From positions 1 through 44,465 of the forward strand of contig DATDBU010000183.1 in the NCBI GenBank assembly GCA_036524675.1: a stretch of 44,465 nt of DNA, in the 5' to 3' direction. Numbering within the stretch: position 1 is the first letter of the stretch; the number at the start of each line of letters is the position of its first letter. Positions 31,787-39,852 of this stretch are shown one piece after another. The translations under genes and the position numbers were made by a program. The DNA comes from DATDAW01 sp036524675. Lineage in GTDB: Bacteria > Verrucomicrobiota > Verrucomicrobiia > Chthoniobacterales > DASVRZ01. Under the pieces are notes generated by a model. It did no database searches. It saw only the letters and a list, made by a program, of their open reading frames with translations, and was not told the DNA's origin.

Positions 31787-33184
31787 TCAGAAAGAAAATG
31801 TGGCGCCGCCGTAAATCCGGTTGCGATCGTATTCATTCAACTCCAAATCCGACCACACTTTCGTGAACGTATAGCCTGCCTGGAGAGACAAGTAGGGCAG
31901 GATTCCGTAGGAAATGTTAAAATTGAGATCAAGGGTGTCTTCGGTTCCGGGGTCGCCATCATAATCGCTGGTGGTGTAGTAGCCCCCAAGCTGAGCTCGG
32001 ATCCGCGAACTTATTTGATGATTCACGATCAATCCGGTCCGATAGGTCCTGCGGCCGTCTCCCACGGATCCGTAATTAGACTCCTCGTATCCATAGCGAT
32101 TTATCCAGGTAAGACTGGATTGTTTGGCAAACCGGTAGGTGAGGCTGGCTTCGACAAAGGGAATGCCGCCATCGTCGCTGCCTCCATCATCGTTATTCCG
32201 AAACTCCACGCCAGCTCGAAGACTGGCGGAAAGCCTCTGACTGAGTGAATAATCGAAACCGGCTAGCAGGTTGTTGTACAACGTATAGCCATCGTCATTG
32301 TAGGTCGTGATGCCAAAGCGATATTCCGCTACCAACGTGAGGACCGGCTGGACGAGGTACCGCAGTTGAAGGCTCAATGTCTGCTCCAATCGGTCCCGGC
32401 CTGAATTTTCGCCCTGATCCGCGTCTCCGGTGTAAACAACGCCGCCAATCGTATATCCGTAGATTGTGCTAAAGCGACGACTCCACCGTTGGGATAGCTG
32501 CGCCTGCACAGAACCGTACACGTAGTCCTGGCCTGGATGCGAGCTGCCATAAACCGACTGATAATTCGGTTCAGATTCGTAGGCAACGTATCCGATCACA
32601 CTCAAAGACCACTTGGGAGAAATGGAATGGCTGAGAGACAGAGTCGCGTTGATGTTTGGGTCAATACTGTCGCCGGGGCGATCCCAATAGTACGTACCGC
32701 CCAGATTACCGCCGAGGCGAAGGGTCGTCCTGCCGTTCGAGAGACCGAAATACCCTCCCGCAGACAGGGAGGTAAAAAAGCTATCCTGTGTGTTATTTTT
32801 GGTGGCGTAAATGTTATCATCCCAGCCTTGGGTAAGGCTCAACGAGACGCCCCACGGGCGGCCTTCAAAATTGCCGGAGTCGAGCCCCGCGCCGCCAATT
32901 CCACTATAATCAAACAGATCGCTTGCACTTGTGCCGACGCCACCACCGCTGGCAATCGTTGTTGGCTCTCGATCCTCATCGGACGGAGTCTCACTCACAG
33001 ACACTGGTCCAGTTGTTCGTGTGGTCGAGGACGGCGTTGCCGTATCGTAAATGGAACTCGTCCCGTAAGAAGGGGCAGTTTGCGACGATGACACCTCACT
33101 CTCCTGCGCAGACAGGACACCCGTCGTCGCGGCTGCAATTGCACAGACAAGTGCCGCTGTATTAATCTGCATTCCGATTTTCAT
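31787..33184 (-). CDS. BBP2-type outer-membrane beta-barrel
   Basis: This is a 465-residue barrel of the putative beta-barrel porin 2 type, often found with exopolysaccharide genes. Residues 1-26 are a signal peptide (ALVCAIAAATTGVLSAQES). A Ser/Thr-rich linker (27-95) is followed by strands from about 100 (RPWGVSLSLTQGWDDNIYAT) to the end IYGGATFSF, with terminal Phe. Length and aromatic strand pattern fit a 14-18 strand barrel. The long frame runs to 33643, but upstream residues overlap ruvA on the other strand and are not signal-like; ATG 33184 (or Met at 33172) is chosen. It is 84 nt upstream of the kinase gene, in the same direction. Confidence 0.85.
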   Translation of the reverse strand: MKIGMQINTAALVCAIAAATTGVLSAQESEVSSSQTAPSYGTSSIYDTATPSSTTRTTGPVSVSETPSDEDREPTTIASGGGVGTSASDLFDYSGIGGAGLDSGNFEGRPWGVSLSLTQGWDDNIYATKNNTQDSFFTSLSAGGYFGLSNGRTTLRLGGNLGGTYYWDRPGDSIDPNINATLSLSHSISPKWSLSVIGYVAYESEPNYQSVYGSSHPGQDYVYGSVQAQLSQRWSRRFSTIYGYTIGGVVYTGDADQGENSGRDRLEQTLSLQLRYLVQPVLTLVAEYRFGITTYNDDGYTLYNNLLAGFDYSLSQRLSASLRAGVEFRNNDDGGSDDGGIPFVEASLTYRFAKQSSLTWINRYGYEESNYGSVGDGRRTYRTGLIVNHQISSRIRAQLGGYYTTSDYDGDPGTEDTLDLNFNISYGILPYLSLQAGYTFTKVWSDLELNEYDRNRIYGGATFSF

Positions 33185-33409
33185 GAATAAGCTGGTCGGC
33201 GTTTCCTGTTTTCGTTCAGAAACGACATCGTGCAATTCGCTCGACGCGACGCTCAATAAGGCGCGGACAATACCGAACGACCCACCAGTTCGCCAGCAGT
33301 AATTTTCAGGTTTCATTTTTCGTATCCATTTTGCAAAGACGGCTCTTGGATCTCCAGCCGGCTCAGGCCAACATTGCCAAGCAGGAGAGAACTGATAGAC
33401 GTCCACGGC

Positions 33410-34015
33410 ATGATTACTTTTCTCGACGGCACTCTGGTCGAAGCACTTCCGACGCAGATCACCGTTGGCGTCAACGGTGTGGGCTATCAGGTTTTTATTC
33501 CGTTGTCGAGCTTTGACCGACTCCCCCAGCCCGGCGCACCGATCCACATCCTGACCCACCTGACGATTCGGGAAGACGCTCATATCCTGTATGGATTCCT
33601 TGCCGCCAGCGAGCGGGATCTTTTCCGATTGCTTATCCATCATGTCACCGGCATCGGCCCCAAACTGGCGCTAGCCGTACTCAGCGGAATGACGGTGGAA
33701 CATTTCCAAACCGCCGTCGTCGAGTCCGACGTGGCTTCCATTTCGAAAATCAGCGGTATCGGAAAAAAGACTGCCGAGCGAATCGTGCTGGAACTGAAAG
33801 ATAAGGTCGGAATTGCCGCCGCTTGGGAAGTTTCGAGTCGCAAACACGCTCCAAGTCCTGCAGACGCGCATGCCAACGACGCGGTGCTCGCCCTCATTTC
33901 ACTCGGATATAAGCAGGCTGAAGCGCACAAAGCCGTGAAAGCCGCTGCCCAACAACTCGATCCAACCGCAGGATCCGAAGAATTGATCCGGCTTGCGCTC
34001 AAGCTCCTCGCGTAG
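33410..34015 (+). CDS. ruvA: Holliday junction helicase subunit RuvA
   Basis: This is a 201-residue RuvA, which binds Holliday junctions and loads RuvB for branch migration. Domain I is the OB fold (MITFLDGTLVEALPTQITVG). Domain II has two helix-hairpin-helix motifs (VTGIGPKLALAVLSGM, ISGIGKKTAERIVLELKDK). Domain III (about 150-201) ends RLALKLLA. ATG 33410 is the usual start; a better ribosome site (AGGAG, 33383) lies too far upstream to fit it. ruvB and ruvC are not in view. The next gene starts 16 nt after the stop, so it may be cotranscribed. Confidence 0.95.
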   Translation: MITFLDGTLVEALPTQITVGVNGVGYQVFIPLSSFDRLPQPGAPIHILTHLTIREDAHILYGFLAASERDLFRLLIHHVTGIGPKLALAVLSGMTVEHFQTAVVESDVASISKISGIGKKTAERIVLELKDKVGIAAAWEVSSRKHAPSPADAHANDAVLALISLGYKQAEAHKAVKAAAQQLDPTAGSEELIRLALKLLA

Positions 34016-34031
34016 TTGCGTGGGGCTTTAC

Positions 34032-35333
34032 ATGACGACCACGCTGGAAAACATCCGCCGCGCTGCACCCATCGAAGGGCTCTTCGCTGGAAAAGACTGG
34101 CTGATTTCACCCGAACCGTTCCCCCTTACGGAACGCGACCTCGAGGAACTCGAGAAACTCGGATACCGGCTTTCGCTGTTCAATCGAGCAGCCAATTTGC
34201 TTTACCAGCTGAGCCTTAAGGGCAAAAGACCTGCATGGATCGCCGATTTGCTCGATCGAGGCAAGCCACCGGAGCTTCTCGAAATCGCCCGCTCGCGCAT
34301 CCTTCGAGATGAGCTCCCGCGTGTGATCCGGCCAGACATCATTCTAACGGAAAACGGCTGGGCGATCACGGAATTGGACACTGTTCCCGGCGGAATCGGC
34401 CTTACCGCGTGGCTCAATCAGACCTACTCCGGGCTTGGACGCAACATCCTTGGCGGCGCGGACGGAATGATCGAAGGATTCCGCTCCCTTTTGCCTGAAG
34501 GCGGTACCGTGCTCGTTTCGCAAGAATCAGCCACATACCGCCCCGAGATGGAGTGGATCGTCAATCAACTCTCGGCCCGATACGGAGACCGCTGGAACGT
34601 CGCCGACGCGGAAAACTTCGTCGCGGGCAGCGGACAGTCCACTTACCGTTTTTTTGAACTATTTGACCTGCCAAATATTCCCGGCTCCGCCGCCCTCCTC
34701 GCTCAAGCTGCCGCAGGCGACATCCGTCTGACTCCCCCGCCCAAGCCATATCTCGAAGAAAAAATGTGGTTCGCGCTTTTCTGGCTCCGTCCGTTGCGCG
34801 AATTCTGGCGGAGGGAAATCGGCGAACGCCATTTCCTCAAACTCCAGCAAGTGATTCCCTACACGTGGCTGCTCGATCCCACACCCCTGCCGCCACATGC
34901 CGTTTTGCCGGGGTTGGATGTTCAAAACTGGCTCGAAATCACCCGCTTCAGCCAGAAACAACGCGAGCTCGTCGTCAAAATCAGTGGATTCAGCGAGAAG
35001 GCTTGGGGAAGCCGTGGCGTTGATATCGCCCAGGACCTTCCGCAGAACGAATGGACCCGCGTTGTGAACGTCGCACTCGGGGAATTTGAAACTCACCCCC
35101 ATATTTTGCAGCGTTTCCACAAGGGCCGTCTCGTCGAGCACCCTTACTTCGATGAGGCAACCGGCGAAACGCGAATGATGCGTGGGCGCGTCAGGCTTTG
35201 CCCGTATTATTTCCACATTAACAACAAGGCCGAGCTCCGCGGCGCCCTAGCCACCATCGTCCCGGCCGACAAAAAAATCCTCCACGGCATGCGCGACGCC
35301 ATCCTTTGCCCTACCGGAATCGCGGTCTCCTGA
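34032..35333 (+). CDS. Conserved protein of unknown function, possible permuted ATP-grasp
   Basis: This 433-residue soluble protein has no signal or membrane segment. The motif GWAITELDTVPGGIGLTAWL (about 115-134) and the ending GTGETRMMRGRVRLCPYYF-like region resemble circularly permuted ATP-grasp or glutathionylspermidine-synthase-like folds, but I cannot name a family with confidence. Other strongly patterned segments are QRELVVKISGFSEKAWGSRG (about 315-334) and VSQESATYRPEMEW. Conserved Lys and Arg residues in these could bind a nucleotide. It starts 16 nt after ruvA. A TTCTGCC tandem repeat follows the stop. Confidence 0.7.
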   Translation: MTTTLENIRRAAPIEGLFAGKDWLISPEPFPLTERDLEELEKLGYRLSLFNRAANLLYQLSLKGKRPAWIADLLDRGKPPELLEIARSRILRDELPRVIRPDIILTENGWAITELDTVPGGIGLTAWLNQTYSGLGRNILGGADGMIEGFRSLLPEGGTVLVSQESATYRPEMEWIVNQLSARYGDRWNVADAENFVAGSGQSTYRFFELFDLPNIPGSAALLAQAAAGDIRLTPPPKPYLEEKMWFALFWLRPLREFWRREIGERHFLKLQQVIPYTWLLDPTPLPPHAVLPGLDVQNWLEITRFSQKQRELVVKISGFSEKAWGSRGVDIAQDLPQNEWTRVVNVALGEFETHPHILQRFHKGRLVEHPYFDEATGETRMMRGRVRLCPYYFHINNKAELRGALATIVPADKKILHGMRDAILCPTGIAVS

Positions 35334-35341
35334 TCGCCCCC

Positions 35342-35369
35342 TTCTGCCTTCTGCCTTCTGCCCTCTGCC
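35342..35369. repeat. TTCTGCC tandem repeat
   Basis: Three perfect copies of the 7-mer TTCTGCC (35342-35362) and a fourth as CTCTGCC (35363-35369) lie between the convergent ends of the unknown gene (35333) and the symporter gene (35375). No gene is affected. Such 7-mer runs may vary in number between strains. Confidence 0.85.
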
Positions 35370-35374
35370 TTTCA

Positions 35375-37144
35375 CTAGTGCCCTGGCAGCCCATGCTCCG
35401 CGATGTAGTCCTTGCGCAGTCCAAGCCGCTCCGGAGCGTGTAAAACCAGCATCTTTTGCTGGATATCGGCAGGAACAGTTTTGGCGGTCGCCTTTGAGAC
35501 AACAATCATTAGCAAGATCGCTAGCGGAACAGTCCAGATGGCAGGTTGTTCGCACAGAATACGAAGTAGCGGGTGGTGCGCCCAAAAGTCGTTCATCGGC
35601 CTGAACCCGGCAAAGATTTTACCCATTGGACCTTTGTCGAGCGCAAGATTACTCACATTGGTCAGCGTGGCGGCCGCCAACGCGCAGATTCCACCCGACA
35701 GCATCCCCGTCGCGGCGCCTTGCATGGTCATCCGGCGCCACCAAACGCTCATGAACAACAGCGGAAAATAACTCGCCGCCGCGATCGCAAATGCCTGGCC
35801 TACCATGAAGTTAATTTCCAGAGGCTCAACGAAACACCCGAGGAGAACCGCAATACCACCAATAAGAACAGCCGCGATTTTGAACGCTCGGAGCCGCTGT
35901 TCCGCTGTTGAATGCGGCCTGAGCATCCGCCCATAAACGTCGTGCGCCAATGCCCCCGTCATCGAAACGAGCAGCCCACTGAATGTGCTCATGAACGCCG
36001 CAAACGCCCCTGCACAGGTGATGCCGCTCAAAATCGACCCGAGAATTCCGAATTTCTGGTTAACGAGCAACGGCAACTCGAGCACCACTTTATCCGGGCC
36101 TTTCGCCCCGGCAGCAGCGTAAAGCTCCGGCAGTAAATTTCGTCCAATCACACCGAACACGGGCGGGAACACATAGAAAATGCCGATGAGAATCATCACC
36201 CACATCGTTGTTCGCTTCGCCGCGCCGCCGTCGGGATTCGTGTAAAACCGGACCAGGATATGTGGCAATCCGGCGGTGCCGCAGACGAGCGCAATGATGA
36301 GTGAGTACGTGTAAAGCAACGAATAGGGACGCGATTCCTCGGGCGAAAGTTTCGCTGCCTTCGCCGCTTTCGTCGTCAACGGCCCAAAAGGAGCGATCCA
36401 GACGGAGTCCTTCGGCGCCTTCTCGATCAGCGGTTTGCGTTCCACATTCTCCACCTGCGCTGCGGGAGCGCCAGGCGTCGCGTTGGCGCCGAGCTGCTGA
36501 TTGTAGGCGCCAAAGACAAACATCAGCACGAAAACCGGGACCGAAATCGCGAACATCTTTATCCAGTACTGGAATGCCTGCACCAGGGTAATGCCTTTCA
36601 TCCCGCCAAGAGCAACGTTCAGCGTAATGACTGCACCAACCGCAATCACGCCGCCCCAATATGGCATTCCGGGAAAAATGTACGCCAGGGTCGTTCCGGC
36701 GCCTTTCATCTGCGGCATCGTGTAGAAAAAGCCGATGAACAACACAAAAACCACGGCGATTTTCCGGAAGATCGGCGAATCAAATCGCCCTTCGGCGAAA
36801 TCAGGGATCGTGTAAGCGCCAAACCGCCGCAGCGGCCCCGCAATAAATAGCAGCAAGAACAAATAACCGCAGGCGTAACACACCGGATACCACAAAGCGT
36901 CGTAGCCCGACGACATCACCATACCCGCGACGCCCATGAACGACGCCGCTGACAGATACTCACCGGAGATTGCCGATGCGTTCCAGCCGACCGATACCGA
37001 TCGGCCGGCGACGAAGAAATCGCTGGCCGTTTTCGATGATTTCCGGGATTGAAAACCCATCCAGATAGTCACAACAACGGTGACGAGTGAGAACGCAAGA
37101 ATCCACGGATCGACGCTGCCGATTTGAGCCAGGGGGAGATGCAT
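35375..37144 (-). CDS. Sodium:solute symporter, ActP-like (acetate permease type)
   Basis: This is a 589-residue symporter of the SSS family. The start MHLPLAQIGSVDPWILAFSL leads into about 13-14 hydrophobic segments. Signatures include FFVAGRSVSVGWNASAISGE YLSAASF (about 41-66), GAYTIPDFAEGRF and LLVSMTGALAHDVYGRML, which match ActP-like acetate/monocarboxylate:Na+ symporters. An unusual soluble insert (about 220-265) rich in Lys, Pro and Ala (APAAQVENVERKPLIEKAPK) sits between two membrane helices. The DUF485 gene lies 19 nt upstream in the same direction, the usual actP partner. The substrate (acetate, propionate, pyruvate) is not determined. The C-terminus ends EHGLPGH. Confidence 0.92.
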   Translation of the reverse strand: MHLPLAQIGSVDPWILAFSLVTVVVTIWMGFQSRKSSKTASDFFVAGRSVSVGWNASAISGEYLSAASFMGVAGMVMSSGYDALWYPVCYACGYLFLLLFIAGPLRRFGAYTIPDFAEGRFDSPIFRKIAVVFVLFIGFFYTMPQMKGAGTTLAYIFPGMPYWGGVIAVGAVITLNVALGGMKGITLVQAFQYWIKMFAISVPVFVLMFVFGAYNQQLGANATPGAPAAQVENVERKPLIEKAPKDSVWIAPFGPLTTKAAKAAKLSPEESRPYSLLYTYSLIIALVCGTAGLPHILVRFYTNPDGGAAKRTTMWVMILIGIFYVFPPVFGVIGRNLLPELYAAAGAKGPDKVVLELPLLVNQKFGILGSILSGITCAGAFAAFMSTFSGLLVSMTGALAHDVYGRMLRPHSTAEQRLRAFKIAAVLIGGIAVLLGCFVEPLEINFMVGQAFAIAAASYFPLLFMSVWWRRMTMQGAATGMLSGGICALAAATLTNVSNLALDKGPMGKIFAGFRPMNDFWAHHPLLRILCEQPAIWTVPLAILLMIVVSKATAKTVPADIQQKMLVLHAPERLGLRKDYIAEHGLPGH

Positions 37145-37163
37145 AGGTGATTATAGAAAAGTC

Positions 37164-37481
37164 TTACCGCCGTATTTCCAACTCACGCTCCATTTCCACC
37201 TCACGAACTTCCGCCTCCTCGAGCGCAATCGATCGCCGAATGAAATAATACGAAATCACCCACACGAATGGAAAAAACGCCACGCCCAAGACAAACCACG
37301 TTAGTGTGAACCCGAACAGCCGAATATTCATCACTTCGGGTGCGAAATAATTTGCCAGCGGCAAACCGAGAAGCACGACCAGAAACGCGAGAGCGCACCC
37401 AATGGAAAGTTTCAATTGCCGCTGCATCAACTGCTGCAGGAAGGCTTCATCATAAATCTTCTGCTTGTCCGGGGAGACCAT
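37164..37481 (-). CDS. DUF485 membrane protein
   Basis: This is a 105-residue two-span membrane protein of the DUF485 (YjcH) type, which accompanies actP in many genomes. Hydrophobic helices are at about 26-46 (IGCALAFLVVLLGLPLANYF) and 58-80 (LTWFVLGVAFFPFVWVISYY), followed by a charged tail (EEAEVREVEMERELEIRR). The frame extends to 37517, but ATG 37481 (MVSPDKQKIYDEAFLQQL) gives the usual N-terminus. It lies 19 nt upstream of the symporter gene. Confidence 0.85.
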   Translation of the reverse strand: MVSPDKQKIYDEAFLQQLMQRQLKLSIGCALAFLVVLLGLPLANYFAPEVMNIRLFGFTLTWFVLGVAFFPFVWVISYYFIRRSIALEEAEVREVEMERELEIRR

Positions 37482-37574
37482 GTGGGAAGATTTATCAGCC
37501 CGTACCGCGCAACGCAAGCGCAGCGATTTCCAAGTTCGTGGAGAATACCAAGCGCCAGCCTGCAGCCGGCGAAA

Positions 37575-37787
37575 TCACATATGCCCCGAATGGTGGCCTG
37601 CCAGCGCGCCAAATTCCTCTTCTGCCGATTCGATAGGCAGGTGCTTCGCCTTGCACAACACATCCGGCGTATTCGCAACCCGGGCGCATTTGCGGCAGTA
37701 GAATTGCGGATTCCTCACCAGTGCCGCCAGCTTGTGGACCGATTTCTCGATGTCGTGCTTCGACCAATCACAAAGTGTGTTTGCCAT
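37575..37787 (-). CDS. Small Cys-rich hypothetical protein
   Basis: This 70-residue product starts MANTLCDWSKHDIEKSVHKL and contains CRKCARVANTPDVLC, with a CxxC knuckle and a third Cys 12 residues on, suggesting zinc binding. It ends in a His-rich tail (GHHSGHM). I do not recognise the family. A longer frame to 37904 would overlap dps, so ATG 37787 is chosen. It is divergent from dps with 82 nt between. Confidence 0.65.
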   Translation of the reverse strand: MANTLCDWSKHDIEKSVHKLAALVRNPQFYCRKCARVANTPDVLCKAKHLPIESAEEEFGALAGHHSGHM

Positions 37788-37869
37788 GACATAGCTAAAA
37801 GAATCCCGAACGGCGGGTTGCGCAACTTCTGGCCGTCCGTATCGTTTCGGCAAAACCCCAAAAAACATC

Positions 37870-38343
37870 ATGAGCACCCAAACCGCGACCATCCCTAAAT
37901 CCAATGCCGTCGTCGAAGGACTGCAAACGCTGCTCTCAGATTCTTACGCTTTAATGGCGCAAACTCACCTCGCTCATTGGAACGTCGAAGGCCCGAATTT
38001 TTTTCAGCTCCACACCGCTTTTCAATCCCAATACGAAGATCTGTTTGAGGCGATCGACGAAATCGCCGAACGTCTTCGGGCGCTCGATGTACTAGCTCCG
38101 GGCGGCCTGCAGACACTGGCAAAAGGTTCGCGCATCGAAGAATTGCCCACCCAAACCACGCTTGCGAAAGACTTCGTCGCCCACCTCATCGAGTCCCACG
38201 AAATTACCGTTGCGAATGCACACACGCTCCGCCAGTCATCTGGTGAAAGCGATGATTTGGAAACGCAGGATCTGGTAATTGGCCGGCTTCAGTTCCACCA
38301 GAAGACCCTTTGGATGCTGCGCAGTTTCCTCAAGAATCTATAA
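37870..38343 (+). CDS. dps: Dps/ferritin-like protein
   Basis: This is a 157-residue Dps-type dodecameric ferritin that oxidises and stores iron and protects DNA. The ferroxidase residues lie in LMAQTHLAHWNVEGPNFFQL and SQYEDLFEAIDEIAERLRAL (His, Asp, Glu pattern). The N-terminal tail is short and not strongly basic, so DNA binding may be weak. The start is ATG 37870. A strong terminator follows the stop. Confidence 0.92.
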   Translation: MSTQTATIPKSNAVVEGLQTLLSDSYALMAQTHLAHWNVEGPNFFQLHTAFQSQYEDLFEAIDEIAERLRALDVLAPGGLQTLAKGSRIEELPTQTTLAKDFVAHLIESHEITVANAHTLRQSSGESDDLETQDLVIGRLQFHQKTLWMLRSFLKNL

Positions 38344-38355
38344 CTATTCTTTCGC

Positions 38356-38384
38356 AAACGCCGGATTCCTCCGGCGTTTTTTTT
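38356..38384 (+). terminator. Rho-independent terminator after dps
   Basis: A 10-bp stem (AAACGCCGGA/TCCGGCGTTT) with loop TTCC is followed directly by a run of T (eight T at 38377-38384). It lies 13 nt after the dps stop. The stem-loop and T-run are textbook form. Confidence 0.93.
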
Positions 38385-38430
38385 GCAGCGCTCTTGCGAG
38401 TGAATCTCAATTGCGTATTTTAACGCCCCG

Positions 38431-38862
38431 ATGCCGGTCTCTACTTTTCATCCTTCGACGCAGTCGCCCCCGCCAACCAAACGTTCCTGGCGCCAGGACG
38501 CCGTGCGCATCGTCGAAGATTTGTTTCCGACGACATGTCCACCGCACTGGGATCTGCTTCTCGACCTTCGCGAACAGCTCCTGCAGGGCCAGGACTGGAA
38601 CAAAACGTTCGACATTTTTCTGATTTGCCGAGACCGGATGGAAGCAGATCACTATCTCCCCTTCTACCGGCTTCGCCGCCTGATGACCCAAAGCCTCCGC
38701 CTGGAAGCCGGCAACATCCCAACGGTCTCCCTGGAAGACATCTTGCGACGCAGACATCGCTCCCTGACCGACGTCAGCCGGGCCGTTCATCGCGAACTTT
38801 TCGAACACGGCCACGATTTTCAGGCCGCCAAGCCCGTTCAGTTCCGGCTCGTGGAGCGTTGA
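38431..38862 (+). CDS. Hypothetical protein, 143 aa
   Basis: This soluble protein has no signal, membrane segment or recognised motif. It begins with a Ser/Pro/Thr-rich leader (1-20), then charged helices such as DLLLDLREQLLQGQDWNKTF and DHYLPFYRLRRLMTQSLRLE, ending in AAKPVQFRLVER. Its start lies 46 nt after the dps terminator, so it probably has its own promoter. Codon use looks normal. It converges with the LysR gene, 21 nt apart. Confidence 0.6.
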   Translation: MPVSTFHPSTQSPPPTKRSWRQDAVRIVEDLFPTTCPPHWDLLLDLREQLLQGQDWNKTFDIFLICRDRMEADHYLPFYRLRRLMTQSLRLEAGNIPTVSLEDILRRRHRSLTDVSRAVHRELFEHGHDFQAAKPVQFRLVER

Positions 38863-38883
38863 AGCCAGGCTCAGGACACTCGC

Positions 38884-39795
38884 CTACAACGTTCCGGCCA
38901 CGTGCTTGACGGTCTTCCGCAACCAGCGGTGCGCGGCATCCGTGTCGGAACGCTCTGCCCAATACTGGAACACGTCATATTTCTCAGGGGGAACAGGCAG
39001 CGCCGCAGTGCGCATCCGGAAAAATTGTGAAAACTTGAGTGCCTCGCGTTTGGGCAGAATGAAAACCACATCGCTCTGCGCGGCAACAAACGGCGCCACC
39101 ATGCACATCGACATCCGCAAAACAGGAGGGGCTTGAATTCCTTGCAGGCGTAATTTCTCGGTCAGGTAATCTGTCAATGGCGAAGCGCACAAATCCGCCA
39201 CGCGCAATTGGCCCAACTGCTCAACGGTCAGCGTTTCGCCGATCTTTGGATGATCCGCCCGGAAGGCGCATACGTGTTCGTCGGAAAAGAGCCGTTGCTG
39301 CTTGAGACGGATCGACGTCGGCGGATACGCGGAAACAATCAGATCAAGGCGCCCTTCCTTCAACGCCTGCGCAGCCTCGTCCGCATCCATGTTTGCGACA
39401 CGCAAACCGATATCCGGGGCTTCGCGATCCAAGTACGCCATTAAATCGGGTAAAAGAACCGCCTGCAGATAATCAGACACGCTGATCCGGAATTCATGCA
39501 CAGCGGTTTTCGGATCGAACACGGATCGTGTTTTCAGCGATGTCTCCAACTGCTCCAAGGCGACACGAATCGACGGACCAAGCTCCTCGGCGCGCTCCGT
39601 TGCTTTCATTCCCACTCCATTTCGAACAAAAAGCGGATCCTGGAACACGACCCGCAGCCGCGACAGGGCCGCACTCACGTTGGGCTGACTCTTCCCCAGA
39701 CTTCGCGCAGCCCAACTGACATTCTTTTCACGGTAAATAGCGTCGAAAACGACAAGCAGATTCAGGTCTAGCCGGGCAATATCAATGGAGCGCAT
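38884..39795 (-). CDS. LysR-family transcriptional regulator
   Basis: This is a 303-residue LTTR. The winged HTH is at residues 9-66 (FDAIYREKNVSWAARSLGKS, then QPNVSAALSRLRVVFQDPLF). The effector-binding domain follows from about 95. The frame runs to 40410, but that overlaps the divergent gene; ATG 39795 (MRSIDIARLDLNLLVVFDAI) is the natural start. The close N-terminal form resembles NodD/LinR-type LTTRs, which respond to aromatic compounds (inference). The likely target is the divergent oxidoreductase gene, 57 nt away, with a CATAT-N5-ATATG palindrome between them. Confidence 0.92.
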   Translation of the reverse strand: MRSIDIARLDLNLLVVFDAIYREKNVSWAARSLGKSQPNVSAALSRLRVVFQDPLFVRNGVGMKATERAEELGPSIRVALEQLETSLKTRSVFDPKTAVHEFRISVSDYLQAVLLPDLMAYLDREAPDIGLRVANMDADEAAQALKEGRLDLIVSAYPPTSIRLKQQRLFSDEHVCAFRADHPKIGETLTVEQLGQLRVADLCASPLTDYLTEKLRLQGIQAPPVLRMSMCMVAPFVAAQSDVVFILPKREALKFSQFFRMRTAALPVPPEKYDVFQYWAERSDTDAAHRWLRKTVKHVAGTL

Positions 39796-39807
39796 ATCCG
39801 ATATATG
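39793..39807. promoter_or_regulatory. CATAT-N5-ATATG palindrome, possible LysR operator
   Basis: The arms CATAT (39793-39797) and ATATG (39803-39807) are exact complements around CCGAT, and the overlapping ATATCCGATAT is also palindromic. The site covers the start codon of the LysR gene (CAT on this strand) and lies 45 nt from the divergent start. Such a position fits autorepression and activation by an LTTR, but no binding data exist. Confidence 0.45.
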
Positions 39808-39852
39808 GTCTGAGAATTGGGAGCCGGGAACGCGGCAGCGCAATGTAGCCGC

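Noticed and set aside
33185..33643. N-terminal extension of the barrel gene
   Set aside because: The extra residues are not signal-like and overlap ruvA on the other strand.
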